A DNA stretch of 64,000 bases from Symsagittifera roscoffensis (GCF_963678635.1 NC_087071.1:2160537-2224536); one strand, 5' to 3'. Shown: positions 22,123 through 32,377, counted from the stretch's first letter. Translations and numbers: made by a program. Notes: generated by a model from the sequence alone, not told the origin.

Positions 22123-23251
22123 TTAATCCTTTTTCTTCGCGATAAGGTTTTTTTTGTTTCTTTCTGGCTTTTCGTTTTGCTTTATGCAATTTTTGATGTC
22201 TATGATTACAGTATCATAACACTGCTCTTTCATAATCGTTTCAACGTCAAAATTTGCTTCTTTAGCGAAGTCGGTTATTTTTGCTATCAGCTCAAGAGAA
22301 TCTGATTTATTCTCTTCAGATTGAAGACTTAGAGGTTCAATTAATTTCAAAGATCTTGTTTTGGTTACAAAATCAATTTTTTGCTTTAACAAGGTCGTTG
22401 AGAGGGTTGTTCTCAACATTGCCTTCATATAAGTCAAGCCATTCTGAATTTTCCAAAGGATCGTCAAGTGCAGATATTTCATCTGGGATTTCTTCATAAA
22501 TAGATAGTCGTTTGATTTGGTTAATTTGTTTGTCAAATCGGAAGAAATCTGCTATATTTTGAATCGCACTACAAGATTCCTCAAAATATTCTTTAGCATC
22601 TTCAATGCTGAAGTCTCCTCTGTCACTGATATTGATTAATTTCTTTTTCCCGCCTTGCACTTGAGCAATGACTGGATAGCAATCGTTTTGAAATATGTTA
22701 TTATCGTCTTTATGGAGTACTGAATAACATATTTGTTCTCCATTGTCTAGGATGAACTTTATATCATTCGGAATTGTTTTGTGTTCGAGTTGATACTTTT
22801 TGATATCAGCAATGGGTAAATTTCGGCTCAATAAGTCAGGAAAGGCTAGGTTCGAACCTGGGGTATAGATTATGTTCAAATTGTTGATTTTTTTCAATAC
22901 GACTTGGTATTTGAAAAATCTATGCGAAAGTTGTCCTTTTCTGGACCATAAAAAGAGAATAGGTCTGTGATCACAATATAAGTATAGAGGAGAGGGTGAA
23001 CCTATAATGTAGAATTCATAGGTTTGCAAAGCAGATATTGAGCAGATATAGTTCACGATGTTGAGTAGACATTTTCTGCTCGGCCTTATCAAAGACTCTA
23101 GAATTGGCAAAAACAATTCTTTTCCCTTCAGGCAGGTCTTGGATGAGTATGCACCCGGTTCCTACATTTGAGGAGTCGGCGTGAATGTGGAATGGGTAGT
23201 TTACATTAGGTATAGCCTTTGAAATATCATGACAGAATAATGGCCAACTGC
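22123..23251 (-). pseudogene. Element B: RNase H and linker
   Basis: The minus strand reads the RNase H start (HIHADSSNVGTGCIL near 23,190) directly joined to a truncated RT fragment, a frameshift near 23,050, then YCDHRPILFLWSRKGQLSHR and IYTPGSNLAFPDLLSRN, which are hallmarks of gypsy RNase H C-termini. A roughly 200-residue linker leads towards integrase, with a frame change near 22,400-22,500. The RNase H catalytic Asp in HADSS and the later Asp-His pair are visible. No intact RT lies in frame upstream because the last RT copy is deleted after SWPL. Confidence 0.75.
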
Positions 23252-23357
23252 AATTGCTAGTATCTGTGGTTGAGTTTAGATACCTAGCATCGAAGACCAT
23301 TGTAACGTAGTCTTTTTTTGGAAGAATGAAGACTGGGTTTACGAACCATGAGTTCAT
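23252..23357 (-). pseudogene. Element B: RT fragment, copy 1, truncated and fused to RNase H
   Basis: Only the first 35 or so codons of the RT frame remain (MNSWFVNPVFILPKKDY...CSWPL). The frame then continues without a break into the RNase H approach (FCHDISKAIPN). The palm with the catalytic Asp box is deleted. The join is in frame and open for 113 codons, which is chance or a selected deletion. Confidence 0.85.
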
Positions 23358-23932
23358 ATCATCTTTTTCATTTAGTTTTTCATTTAGACCATGCCTGCTT
23401 GGATTGAATCATCCATCAATTTGTCCAATTTATCTCTTAGATGGACTGGGATTTTACTAGGTCGTTGCTTTTTGAACGTTGCGTCCTTTTTGAGTGGTCT
23501 ATGGAATTTATGCTTCGTTTTTCCAATATCATATTTGTGATGAGAATAGACATCCTGATCCTCTATCAGCATTTGAATCTGCAAACTCATCATCCGATAT
23601 ATCACTTTGTGTAAAATCGAAGTCAGATAAGAATTTAAATTTTTCCAAAGGTTTACTATTGTCCTATCAATTGAGGAGTATTGGGTAAACGTTTCGTTGA
23701 CTAGAAAGGCAACTAGCCGATCATTGTGTTCTTTGTTTCGGTACTTTTTAAAGTGTTCTTTCAAGGGAGGCCTGCAAAGGTTCTTAGCATCATTAGAAAA
23801 GTCGGTTGCTATTTCGTTTTCATTTTTGTATACTTTGACTATATCTGAACCTATTTGTTTAAATATCTCTGATACATTTTCTGTATCAAATACTTCAAGG
23901 GCAAGCATGTCCTTGATTTCTTGTCCTGAAAC

Positions 23933-24331
23933 ACAGACAAATATAGTAATTCCAGAATGTTGGAATATATCGACAATGATTTTGGAAACTTCTTCCCAAT
24001 TCATTTTATCTAAGCCACAAGCAATTTTGGGCTTAGCGATAGATCGAATGTTCTTTGCTATAGCATGATCTTTTATTTCAGACAAAATGTTGAATATAGC
24101 GTCGTATGTGGGTTTCTGAAAGTACCTTTATTTGGTAATGAGGTTATATATGATTTGTCCAGATTTTGGATCAGTGAAGATGAGAATATCATTAATGTTA
24201 CCATGTATTGAGTTACAAAAGCGTCGTAGCTCAGGATACATTTTGCTAATTGATTCAGGAGACCCTTTTTTCATTGCTCTATCAGCAGAAATGTTCTGCG
24301 CAATGGGCATATTCGATTCGAACATGGACCT
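23933..24331 (-). pseudogene. Element B: macrodomain (TARG1/OARD1-like), copy 1
   Basis: Third copy, with SPESISKM in the ligand loop and IHGNINDILIF before the strand leading to LITK. The stop after the catalytic Lys (24,130-24,128) is shared with the other copies, so the stop predates the amplification. Downstream in element sense it leads through an Asp/Glu-containing linker to the truncated RT at 23,357. Confidence 0.7.
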
Positions 24332-24672
24332 TTTTTTGAAGTCTACATATTGTAGACAGGGGCCGGATAACTGGTTGTTGCTTTCTTGTGTAGTATTGAC
24401 AACAGTGTTCAGCATCAAAAAGCTATCGAATTCCGAACTTTCGTTTAAATTTTTGATTCAGGGGATTTCGAATTTTTTTATATCATCAATTCTTGAAGCG
24501 ATTGGGGAAAGACCATCTTTAGAGACAACATGGCCTAGAAACTTAACTTTTCTTAGAAAGAAAAAAGTTTTGTCAGGGGCAGCTTTTAAGTTGGCCTTCC
24601 GTAAAAGAGAATGGTATTTTCGAATTGTATCAAACATTTCATTTTTATTTTGACTCTGTAACAGAGTTTCGT

Positions 24673-25041
24673 CTATGCAAGTAATTGCTTTCTTTCTTTA
24701 ATGAGGGGTCCGAAGGCATACCTCTTTAATTTACTGAAGAAATTTGTAAATGGTTTCAAGCCATTGAAACCAACTTGGTAGGTATATTGTCTACCACCTA
24801 CAATAAAGCTTGTTAATTTCTGGGCCTCATCTGTTAGAGGTACTTGATGGTAGGCGCAATAGAGATCACTACTTGTGAAGTATGATCCGTTTATTCTGGT
24901 CATGAGAACTTGTAGTGGTTCTAATGGCCAACTGCAATTGCTAGTATCTGTGGTTGAGTTTAGATACCTAGCATCGAAGACCATTGTAACGTAGACTTTT
25001 TTTGGAAGAATGATGACTGGGTTTACGAACCATGAGTTCAT
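24673..25041 (-). pseudogene. Element B: RT fragment, copy 2
   Basis: Same 122-codon frame as copy 3, with HHQVPL replaced as YHQVPL in the palm and the active-site box reading TCIDETLLQ (about 24,685-24,655). Both the Tyr and the second Asp of YxDD are changed. The downstream palm/thumb reaches about 24,460 and is then joined to copy 1's macrodomain half. Confidence 0.8.
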
Positions 25042-25617
25042 ATCATCTTTTCCTTTTAGTTTTTCATTTAGACTATGCCTGCTTGGATCAATTCATCCAT
25101 CAATTTGTCCAATTTATCTCTTAGATGGACTGGGATTTTACTAGGTCGTTGCTTTTTGAACGTTGCGTCCTTTTTGAGTGGTCTATGGAATTTATGCTTC
25201 GTTTTTCCAATATCATATTTGTGATGAGAATAGACATCCTGATCCTCTATCAGCATTTGAATCTGCAAACTCATCATCCGATATATCACTTTGTGTAAAA
25301 TCGAAGTCAGATAAGAATTTAATTTTTTCCAAAGTTTTACTATTGTCCTTATCAATTGAGGAGTATTGGGTAAACGTTTCGTTGACGAGAAAGGCAACTA
25401 GCCGATCATTATGTTCTTTGTTTCGGTACTTTTTAAAGTGTTCTTTCAAGGGAGGCCTGCAAAGGTTCTTAGCATCATTAGAAAAGTCGGTTGCTATTTC
25501 GTTTTCATTTTTGCATACTTTGACTATATCTGAACCTATTTGTTTAAATATCTCTGATACATTTTCTGTATCAAATACTTCAAGGGCAAGCATGTCCTTG
25601 ATTTCTTGTCCTGAAAC

Positions 25618-26016
25618 ACAGACAAATATAGTAATTCCAGAATGTTGGAATATATCGACAATGATTTTGGAAACTTCTTCCCAATTCATTTTATCTAAGC
25701 CACAAGCAATTTTGGGCTTAGCGATAGATCGAATGTTCTTTGCTATAGCATGATCTTTTATTTCAGACAAGGTGTTGAATATAGCGTCGTATGTGGGTTT
25801 CTGAAAGTACCTTTATTTGGTAATGAGGTTATATATGATTTGTCGAGATTTTGGATCAGTGAAGATGAGAATATCATTAATGTTAGCTCGTATTGAGTTA
25901 CAAAAGCGTCGTAGCTCAGGATACATTTTGCTAATTGATTCAGCAGACCCTTTTTTCATTGCTCTATCAGCAAAAATGTTCTGCGCAATGGGCATATTCG
26001 ATTCGAATAAGGACCT
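25618..26016 (-). pseudogene. Element B: macrodomain (TARG1/OARD1-like), copy 2
   Basis: Same domain as at 27,302-27,700, in the middle cassette. The catalytic Lys (25,818-25,816) and Asp are kept, as is the TAA that follows the Lys (25,815-25,813). Small differences include IFADRAMKKG in the ligand loop and IRANINDILIF. Upstream in element sense it is joined not to protease but to RT-derived sequence ending KFEIP, with a TGA at the join. Confidence 0.7.
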
Positions 26017-26357
26017 TTTTTTGAAGTCTACATATTGTAGACAGGGGCCGGATAACTGGTTGTTGCTTTCTTGTGTAGTATTGACAACAGTGTTCAGCAT
26101 CAAAAAGCTATCGAATTCCGAACTTTCGTTTAAATTTTTGATTCAGGGGATTTCGAACTTTTTTATATCATCAATTCTTGAAGCGATTGGGGAAAGACCA
26201 TCTTAGGAGACAACATGGCCTAGAAACTTAACTTTTCTTAGGAAGAAAAAAGTTTTGTCAGGGGCAGCTTTTAAGTTGGCCTTCCATAAAAGAGAATGGT
26301 ATTTTCGAATTGTATCAAACATTTCATTTTTATTTTGATTCTGTAACAGAGTTTCGT

Positions 26358-26726
26358 CTATGTAAGTAATTGCTTTTTTTCTTTAATGAGGGGTCCGAAG
26401 GCATACCTCTTTAATTTACTGAAGAAATTTGGAAATGGTTTCAAGCCATTGAAACCAACTTGGTAGGTATATTGTCTACCACCTACAATAAAGCTTGTTA
26501 ATTTCTGGGCCTCATCTGTTAGAGGTACTTGTTGGTAGGCGCAATAGAGATCACTACTTGTGAAGTATGATCCGTTTATTCTGGTCATGAGAACTTGTAG
26601 TGGTTCTAATGGCCAACTGCAATTGCTAGTATCTGTGGTTGAGTTTAGATACCTAGCATCGAAGACCATTGTAACGTAGTCTTTTTTTGGAAGAATGATG
26701 ACTGGGTTTACGAACCATGAGTTCAT
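26358..26726 (-). pseudogene. Element B: RT fragment, copy 3
   Basis: The 122-codon frame reads fingers and palm of a gypsy-type RT: VNPVIILPKKDYVTMVFDARYLN, SWPLEPLQVLM, SSDLYCAYQQVPL, QKLTSFIVGG and FNGLKPFPNFF. After a one-base frame change the active-site box follows as TYIDETLLQ (26,370-26,340), where YxDD is normal; here the second Asp is Glu. The remaining palm/thumb (FFFLRKVKFLGHVVS) follows to about 26,150. The fragment then runs into copy 2's macrodomain instead of RNase H. Confidence 0.8.
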
Positions 26727-27301
26727 ATCATCTTTTCCATTTAGTTTTTCATTTAGACCATGCCTGCTTGGATTAATTCATCCATCAATTTGTCCAATTT
26801 ATCTCTTAGATGGACTGGGATTTTACTAGGTCGTTGCTTTTTGAACGTTGCGTCCTTTTTGAGTGGTCTATGGAATTTATGCTTCGTTTTTCAAATATCA
26901 TATTTGTGATGAGAATAGACATCCTGATCCTCTATCAGCATTTGAATCTGCAAACTCATCATCCGATATATCACTTTGTGTAAAATCGAAGTCAGATAAG
27001 AATTTAATTTTTTCCAAAGGTTTACTATTGTCCTATCAATTGAGGAGTATTGGGTAAACGTTTCGTTGACTAGAAAGGCAACTAGCCGGTCATTATGTTC
27101 TTTGTTTCGGTACTTTTTAAAGTGTTCTTTCAAGGGAGGCCTGCAAAGGTTCTTAGCATCATTAGAAAAGTCGGTTGCTATTTCGTTTTCATTTTTGCAT
27201 ACTTTGACTATATCTGAACCTATTTGTTTAAAAATCTCTGATACATTTTCTGTATCAAATACTTCAAGGGCAAGCATGTCCTTGATTTCTTGTCCTGAAA
27301 C

Positions 27302-27700
27302 ACAGACAAATATAGTAATTCCAGAATGTTGGAATATATCGACAATGATTTTGGAAACTTCTTCCCAATTCATTTTATCTAAGCCACAAGCAATTTTGGG
27401 CTTAGCGATAGATCGAATGTTCTTTGCTATAGCATGATCTTTTATTTCAGACAAGGTGTTGAATATAGCGTCGTATGTGGGTTTCTGAAAGTACCTTTAT
27501 TTGGTAATGAGGTTATATATGATTTGTCCAGATTTTGGATCAGTGAAGATGAGAATATCATTAATGTTAGCATGTATTGAGTTACAAAAGCGTCGTAGCT
27601 CAGGATACATTTTGCTAATTGATTCAGCAGACCCTTTTTTCATTGCTCTATCAGCAGAAATGTTCTGCGCAATGGGCATATTCGATTCGAATATGGACCT
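27302..27700 (-). pseudogene. Element B: macrodomain (TARG1/OARD1-like), copy 3
   Basis: Between protease and RT the minus strand encodes a macrodomain: AQNISADRAMKKGSAESI (ligand-loop region), FTDPKSGQIIYNLITK, then QKPTYDAI, AKPKIACGLDKMNWEEV and GITIFVC. Order and spacing match the TARG1/OARD1 (C6orf130) branch, which removes ADP-ribose from acidic residues using Lys84 and Asp125 in the human enzyme. The equivalent Lys (LITK, 27,502-27,500) and Asp (CGLD, near 27,380) are both present. An in-frame TAA (27,499-27,497) directly follows the catalytic Lys. Its place inside Pol suggests a captured host-type ADP-ribose hydrolase. Catalytic activity is inferred. Confidence 0.75.
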
Positions 27701-27817
27701 TTTTTTGAAGTCTACATATTGTAGACAGGGGCCGGATAACTGGTTGTTGCTTTCTTGTGTAGTATTGACAACAGTGTTCAGCATCAAAAAGCTATCGAAT
27801 TCCGAACTTTCGTTTAA

Positions 27818-28560
27818 AATTCTCGTTGCGAACTCATCACATTCGTGGATAGCAAATGTTTTATCCTCGTATCCTTGAATATAAGTTACTGCATAGCCTA
27901 GTACAAACTCGTTTAGTGTGACAGAATGATCTTTCTGATTCTCAATTAGGATAGGTAGGCTTTGCTCAATTTGAGTACAAACAGTATTAATCAAAACCAA
28001 TTCGGTTTTGGTTGTAATTTTATGAGGCAGGAATTTAGTCCCTTTTTCAAAGTATGAATTTGGTTCAGCCAAGTGTTTGTATGTAGAGCGTGCTGCAACG
28101 AACAAGGGTTCTTTCGTTAATTGAGACAATTTTTGAAACGTTAGGATATTCTTTATCGTTGTTCATCAACCCGTAGGATATTACACCTTCTTTTGATTTT
28201 ATCTCAACTGCGGGGATATCAAAGTAGAGAGCTTTTAAAAAGAGATGACAAAAGTCTACTCCCAATAGATTAGCAGTCTTTTCTTCGGTTATCCACACTT
28301 TGTGGTTAGATGGATACTCTCCATCAGTGTCGAAACAAGATTGAAAAGATGTATGGCCAAACTTACGTATATTAGATCCATTATAAGTCTTTGCTTTAAT
28401 TTTGGATCAGTATATTGTCATTTTTTGGCCTAAATTTTCCAATTCCTGATAAGTTGGCTAGTTTATAATACTACAAGTTGATCCTGGGTCAACCATGAAT
28501 TCATTTTCAAGTCCACTGTTATTATTTTTGTCTCCGGTGGCAAAATGATATAAGCTAAGA
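27818..28560 (-). pseudogene. Element B: aspartic protease and following linker
   Basis: The minus strand reads FMVDPGSTCSII near 28,500-28,465, a DPGS variant of the retroviral D-T/S-G box. In-frame TAG and TGA follow, then VWITEEKTANLLGVDFCHLF from 28,295, the flap/dimer side of the domain. A frameshift near 28,090-28,129 moves the frame to the 210-codon ORF (28,129-27,497), which carries the inter-domain linker (FLPHKITTKTELVLINT) and the macrodomain N-terminus. Protease is expected to mature Gag-Pol; this copy is broken. Confidence 0.7.
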
Positions 28561-28606
28561 TATATCCTTGATTTAGGATTACTATCATTGCTCGGTTTCG
28601 GAGACT

Positions 28607-29986
28607 TTAATAGTTTAAAGGAAAAAAATCAGTGATCGCATCACAGTAATTGACTTCTTCCTCAACCCAGTGGGTAATTTCAGACTGTATTTGATCCGAT
28701 CTAAAATTTGGTGATTGAGATCGCGTTGAGTCTCGACTGTTATTGTTATTATAGCTTCCAGTGCTATATGGTCGACCTCTAGGGTTACTATTGAATTGCC
28801 TATTTTCATGGTCGTAGAACTGTTTAGCATCTTGTTCATTTTCTCTAAATTTAATGTCTCCGGCTCCGGGATACCTATCATCATAGGTTTGGGGCCTTTT
28901 GAAAGACGATTGTGCATTAGCCTTTTGGAAATTGTTTCCGTTGTGGTTATAATTATGGCGAATGCTATAGTTATTTTGGCTAGGATTTGAATTGTCAGTA
29001 GTTCTGTTTTGGTTATCCCAAAAGCGGTTGCTTGGGTTAGGGTTACTCTGGTTAGGGAAGTTAAGCGGTCTTCGATTTTGTTTATAATCGGTTTCAAATG
29101 AAACTCTTCGTTCATTTTTTGTTGTGAGCTCTTTTCGCAACTTATTTACTTCGTCCTGAACTTGCTTTTTTGAACATCCAGATATAGAATGTCCATTCAT
29201 TCTGCAATAATCGCAGAAACGTGTACCATTTGGTCGTCTTCCCTTGATGTCAGGGTGACGTCGTTGAAATGAATTCTGATCATTGATTGCACTAACTTCT
29301 TGATTCTTGATCAATTTGGTTAGTTCTTTAATTTGAGTTTCTAATGAAGCAGGATCAGTAGCAACAATGAATGTCAGATCCTTAGTGATTATATGACTTG
29401 TGAATTGATCCCAATTGGCATTTGGATGCTCTATCATGTAATCATGAGCTTTTTGTTTAAAGGCTAGAGGTCTTAGTCCCTTAATTGAGAAATCAATATA
29501 CTTTTGACTTCGTTATCTGGTTTGTATAGTTCTCTCAGCATTTTGAGCATCTTCATCAGCATGAACGGTTACATCAATACTTTCGGGCCATCCTCTATCT
29601 ACAGAAGACTTAATTCTGTGGAAGTAATTTTTTATTAATTCGCCATTTTGGCGAGCTGCATTTTCAGCATCAATTCTATGTTTGAATTGATCTCGTCCGT
29701 CAGTGAATCTGTTAAGGAAGAGATCTTTGAGTTGTGCCCATGTGGTAGCATTGGTTACATTATCATTGAACCATTCAAGAGATGTATCACTTAACAATGA
29801 CCCGAATAGGGATCGTTATCTGCTTTCATAACTGCGTCGTGCGTCGCCATCATTAGGTCTTTGACCTAATGAGAAAAGAATTTTGTTTTCAACTGAATTC
29901 CAAAAAGCTGTAGCATTTTTCTTCGGATCGTTTCCCAAAAATGTCATTAAAGACAAGTTGGGATGGAATATTGGGGTATCAGCCAT
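28607..29986 (-). pseudogene. Element B: gag (capsid and nucleocapsid)
   Basis: One minus-strand frame runs 460 codons from ATG 29,986 to TAA 28,607 with two in-frame TAA stops (near 29,798 and 29,510) and no frameshift. The N-terminal half has capsid-like segments (LEWFNDNVTNATTWAQLKDLF, QNGELIKNYFHRIK) typical of gypsy capsids. A CCHC knuckle follows (C-x2-C-x4-H-x4-C, FCDYCRMNGHSISGC, near 29,230), then an Asn/Arg/Pro-rich RNA-binding-like tail. Protease lies in a different frame, as usual for gag/pol recoding. The ATG lies about 210 bp inside the LTR, a normal leader length. Confidence 0.85.
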
Positions 29987-30177
29987 TTTATATTTAGTTT
30001 AAAACTTAAAAAGAAAGTTAGAAAAAATTATAAATTTGTTTAGAAAACTTAAATTTCCGATTTGGAATTTTAATACTTCTCTTTATTTGTAAGAGAAATT
30101 TCAACAATTCTCCTGTTTGAGAATTGGATTTTTTGCTTTCTATCTCTTTTTGAGACTTAAGAATTTTTAGAAGGTGA

Positions 30178-30195
30178 GCCTCACTGGTCGCACCA
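30178..30195 (-). promoter_or_regulatory. Element B: primer-binding site candidate
   Basis: On the minus strand, eight bases inside the LTR end, TGGTGCGACCAGTGAGG begins with the TGG expected to pair with a tRNA CCA end. Element A has a similar TGGTACGACCAAACGAG in the equivalent place (32,691-32,675). I did not identify the tRNA. Confidence 0.5.
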
Positions 30196-30523
30196 ATTTA
30201 TTCTGAGCTAGCAACACTATGTGCGCCGGACAAAACGCTTGCTAGGAATAAAGGGTCCTTTCTACTTTCTATCTTAGAAAGTAAATCTAAAATTCGCTGA
30301 GAAATATTTTATTAGAAAAGAAGTTAGTATAAATCTGCAGCGAGTTGCCTTTTGACTCAATATTTATTTTAAGGGTGAGATTGGAGATATTTTATAGAGA
30401 ATAGTTGGGGTGGTTGAAGACAGTGGTGGTGGTGTTAGAAGAGAAATTGTTGAGATAATAGAGTGGGAGGTGTTGGTGTTAGAAGAGAAATTGTTGGGAA
30501 TGAATTCCCGTATTTTTGAGCTT

Positions 30524-30532
30524 CTATTTATA
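30524..30532 (-). promoter_or_regulatory. LTR TATA box
   Basis: TATAAATAG on the minus strand, about 340 bp from the outer LTR end and about 210 bp before an AATAAA (30,313-30,308). This is the layout expected for U3 promoter and R-region polyadenylation signals. The motif is conserved in all three LTRs (12,591-12,583 and 14,944-14,936). Confidence 0.6.
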
Positions 30533-30599
30533 CTCAGGTTGGAAATCGTACGACTTTTAGTATCAAATGAGAAGTTACTACTTAACTTCGTATTCTCTC

Positions 30600-30660
30600 A
30601 TCGTACACTCGTATTTTACGAGAAGAGTGTTTCGTATGCTCGTATTTTACGAGAGGAATC
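30600..30660. promoter_or_regulatory. Repeated CGTATTTTACGAG motif in the LTR
   Basis: CGTATTTTACGAG occurs twice within about 40 bp. The second copy extends to CTCGTATTTTACGAG, a 6-bp inverted repeat around TTT, and CGTAT/TTCGTA variants surround it. It is conserved in the other two LTRs (about 12,665-12,715 and 15,018-15,068). It lies upstream of the TATA box in element sense, so it may be a bound enhancer element. Confidence 0.35.
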
Positions 30661-30870
30661 GTTATTATTCGCATTGAACGAGAATAGTCGTTTCAATTCT
30701 CAATACTTAAAACGTTATAGGAAATATTCCAATAGCATTTCCCTTCCTTTTGCTAGGGAATAAAAACCTTCCTTTTGCAAGGGAATATTTATTTTGTGGT
30801 GGCGGCGGGGTCACACTTTGTGAGCTCAATAAAATAATTCATGTATCTGTTTCTATTTGAAATCAGAACA

Positions 30871-31760
30871 CGAGGTGTCATGATCTAGAGATGTATAGGT
30901 GAAATACTTGGTTGTGATGTTTTCGGTATTGTTTCAACAATTTATTCATTTACGAAATGCGATCGCGTTTGAATAATTTGTTGTGTTACGTTCGTAATTC
31001 CAATTAGGTTGCCTTGGATATTAATGACAGTTGAATTTAGACTGTTATCGAATGTTCTATCATAAAATTTTGTGTTGTAACTTAAAGGTGTGATGTCTGT
31101 TGTTAATCGAGTTACTTTTGACTAATCTTTATCTACTGAGGTGGTTGCAATTGCTGCACTGGAGATATCATTTGTTATATCACAACATAAAACGTGGTAT
31201 CATTCTGTATCCTGTGCATATTCTGTTTTATCCTCTAGAATGTCAAATATGTCACTTTGTGGTCGAAAATTTTTTCCTGCTAGTGCAATTAAGTCTAAAT
31301 TATGTTGAGGGTAATCAATATTGAACCATGCTAAAAGTTCTTTGTGAATCGAATTTGATTGTTTTTGAAATTTTTTGTCAGTGAGTGTTTCACGAGTCGA
31401 GTCTGAAAGTCGCGAAAATATATTAACTTCTCTCCTTACTATTCACTGTCGAGATGTTAGTGATGGAGATACATAAAATGTTTCCTTTGTATCTAATATT
31501 TAAATTTAACTATAAAGGATGAAGATTTGGGGTTGGATATGAGATCGAAAGTTGTAGAGTAGTAAATCAATTCACAAGGTTCAGGTATAATTACAACATA
31601 ATTATGTCGTAGATGCTTTTGAGTTTTTACTAGTTTTAATATTCGTTCTAGGCCTGGGTCAATTGAGAGGTAGGGTTCAAGTGAAGGATGAGTAACCGAA
31701 GTTTTTCACAGTTTATCATAATTGGAATGGTAAGTTTTTGATTAAACTTAAGTTAGTCGA
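30871..31760 (-). pseudogene. Element A: N-terminal gag region, right of the B insertion
   Basis: Minus-strand frames read gag-like stretches, for example IHKELLAWFNIDYPQHNLD near 31,330-31,280 and LIALAGKNFRPQSDIF just after, interrupted by stops. The next part of the frame reaches 30,871, the outer end of B's LTR, and plausible continuation resumes at 12,262. This is the main support for B having inserted into A's gag. No protein can be made. Confidence 0.4.
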
Positions 31761-32318
31761 GCGCCATATGTAAGGGTTGGAAGGTGAATTCACGTTTGAG
31801 GTCGGTAAACACTTGTCTAAAAGTTTGCGAGTAGAAAAATAGCTTTTAATCGATCCAAGCAAAACCTTGGTGATCGAACTTTTAAATAATTATAAAGTTA
31901 AACTATGGATAAAAACTTTTAATTTAAAAGATTATGTTTAAAATTAAACGATCCAATGATAGCCTTGACTATCCGATTTACAGAAATGTTTTAGGTTAAA
32001 AATAACCAAGAATAATAAACAAGATTTAAAAAAGTTGAATATTTTAAGTAAAGGTTCGGATTTTAGTTTTAAATGGAGCTAGTTGTTTAAACTAGTTTTG
32101 TATATTTTAGGTGAAACAAGCAATAGCAGGAAAAATCCTCGAGAAGCAAGGAATGTTTGTTTTTCATAAAACTAATCATAACGGCTTTTAACAAATTATT
32201 TTTATGTACTTTTTGTTTATTCCGAAATTATGGAACTACTGCAGATTTGAAAGTTGTGAGGTAGCAGCAAGATTTGTAGTCTAGTGGAGATTCATCTAGT
32301 TTTTAATCATGCGTTATA

Positions 32319-32321
<3 letters not shown>

Positions 32322-32375
<54 letters not shown>
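32322..32375. repeat. (AT)n microsatellite
   Basis: An uninterrupted run of about 27 AT dinucleotides. Confidence 0.95.

Positions 32376-32377
<2 letters not shown>

Larger units (their letters stand above)
23252..27817 (-). repeat. Tandem array: three macrodomain-RT cassettes in pol
   Basis: A unit of about 1,684-1,685 bp is repeated in direct orientation. Copy 3 covers about 26,135-27,817, copy 2 about 24,450-26,134, and copy 1 about 23,252-24,449, truncated at its left edge. Equivalent landmarks are 27,454, 25,770 and 24,085 (a MSEIKDHA start) and 26,726, 25,041 and 23,357 (an MNSWFVNP start). Each unit runs, in element sense, from the middle of the macrodomain region through the first half of RT. 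Copies differ at only a few positions per hundred or fewer. The left edge of copy 1 fuses RT (SWPL) directly to RNase H. Confidence 0.95.
30204..30870 (-). repeat. Element B 5' LTR
   Basis: A 667-bp LTR with TG (30,870) and CA (30,204) ends in element sense. It is the partner of the LTRs at 12,263 and 14,616. Differences include a duplicated CTTCCTTTTGC segment near 30,765 and clustered changes near 30,410-30,500. Its outer flank (CGAGGTGTCA) does not repeat the left flank (AAAAGTC), so no target-site duplication is visible. The plus-strand 117-codon ORF inside it is an LTR shadow. Confidence 0.9.

Noticed and set aside
23697-27878. Plus-strand ORFs of 123-191 codons opposite the macrodomain-RT cassettes
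   Set aside because: They mirror real minus-strand pol codons and recur only with the tandem cassette; their translations are low in domain-like features.
16939-29986. Alternative genetic code suggested by many in-frame TAA codons
   Set aside because: In-frame TAG and TGA also occur (protease, env and the last ORF), pol has frameshifts, and the host-like genes end at ordinary stops. Element decay explains it better.
12250-30880. Target-site duplication around element B
   Set aside because: Left flank AAAAGTC and right flank CGAGGTG do not match. It was either lost by mutation or is not recognisable.
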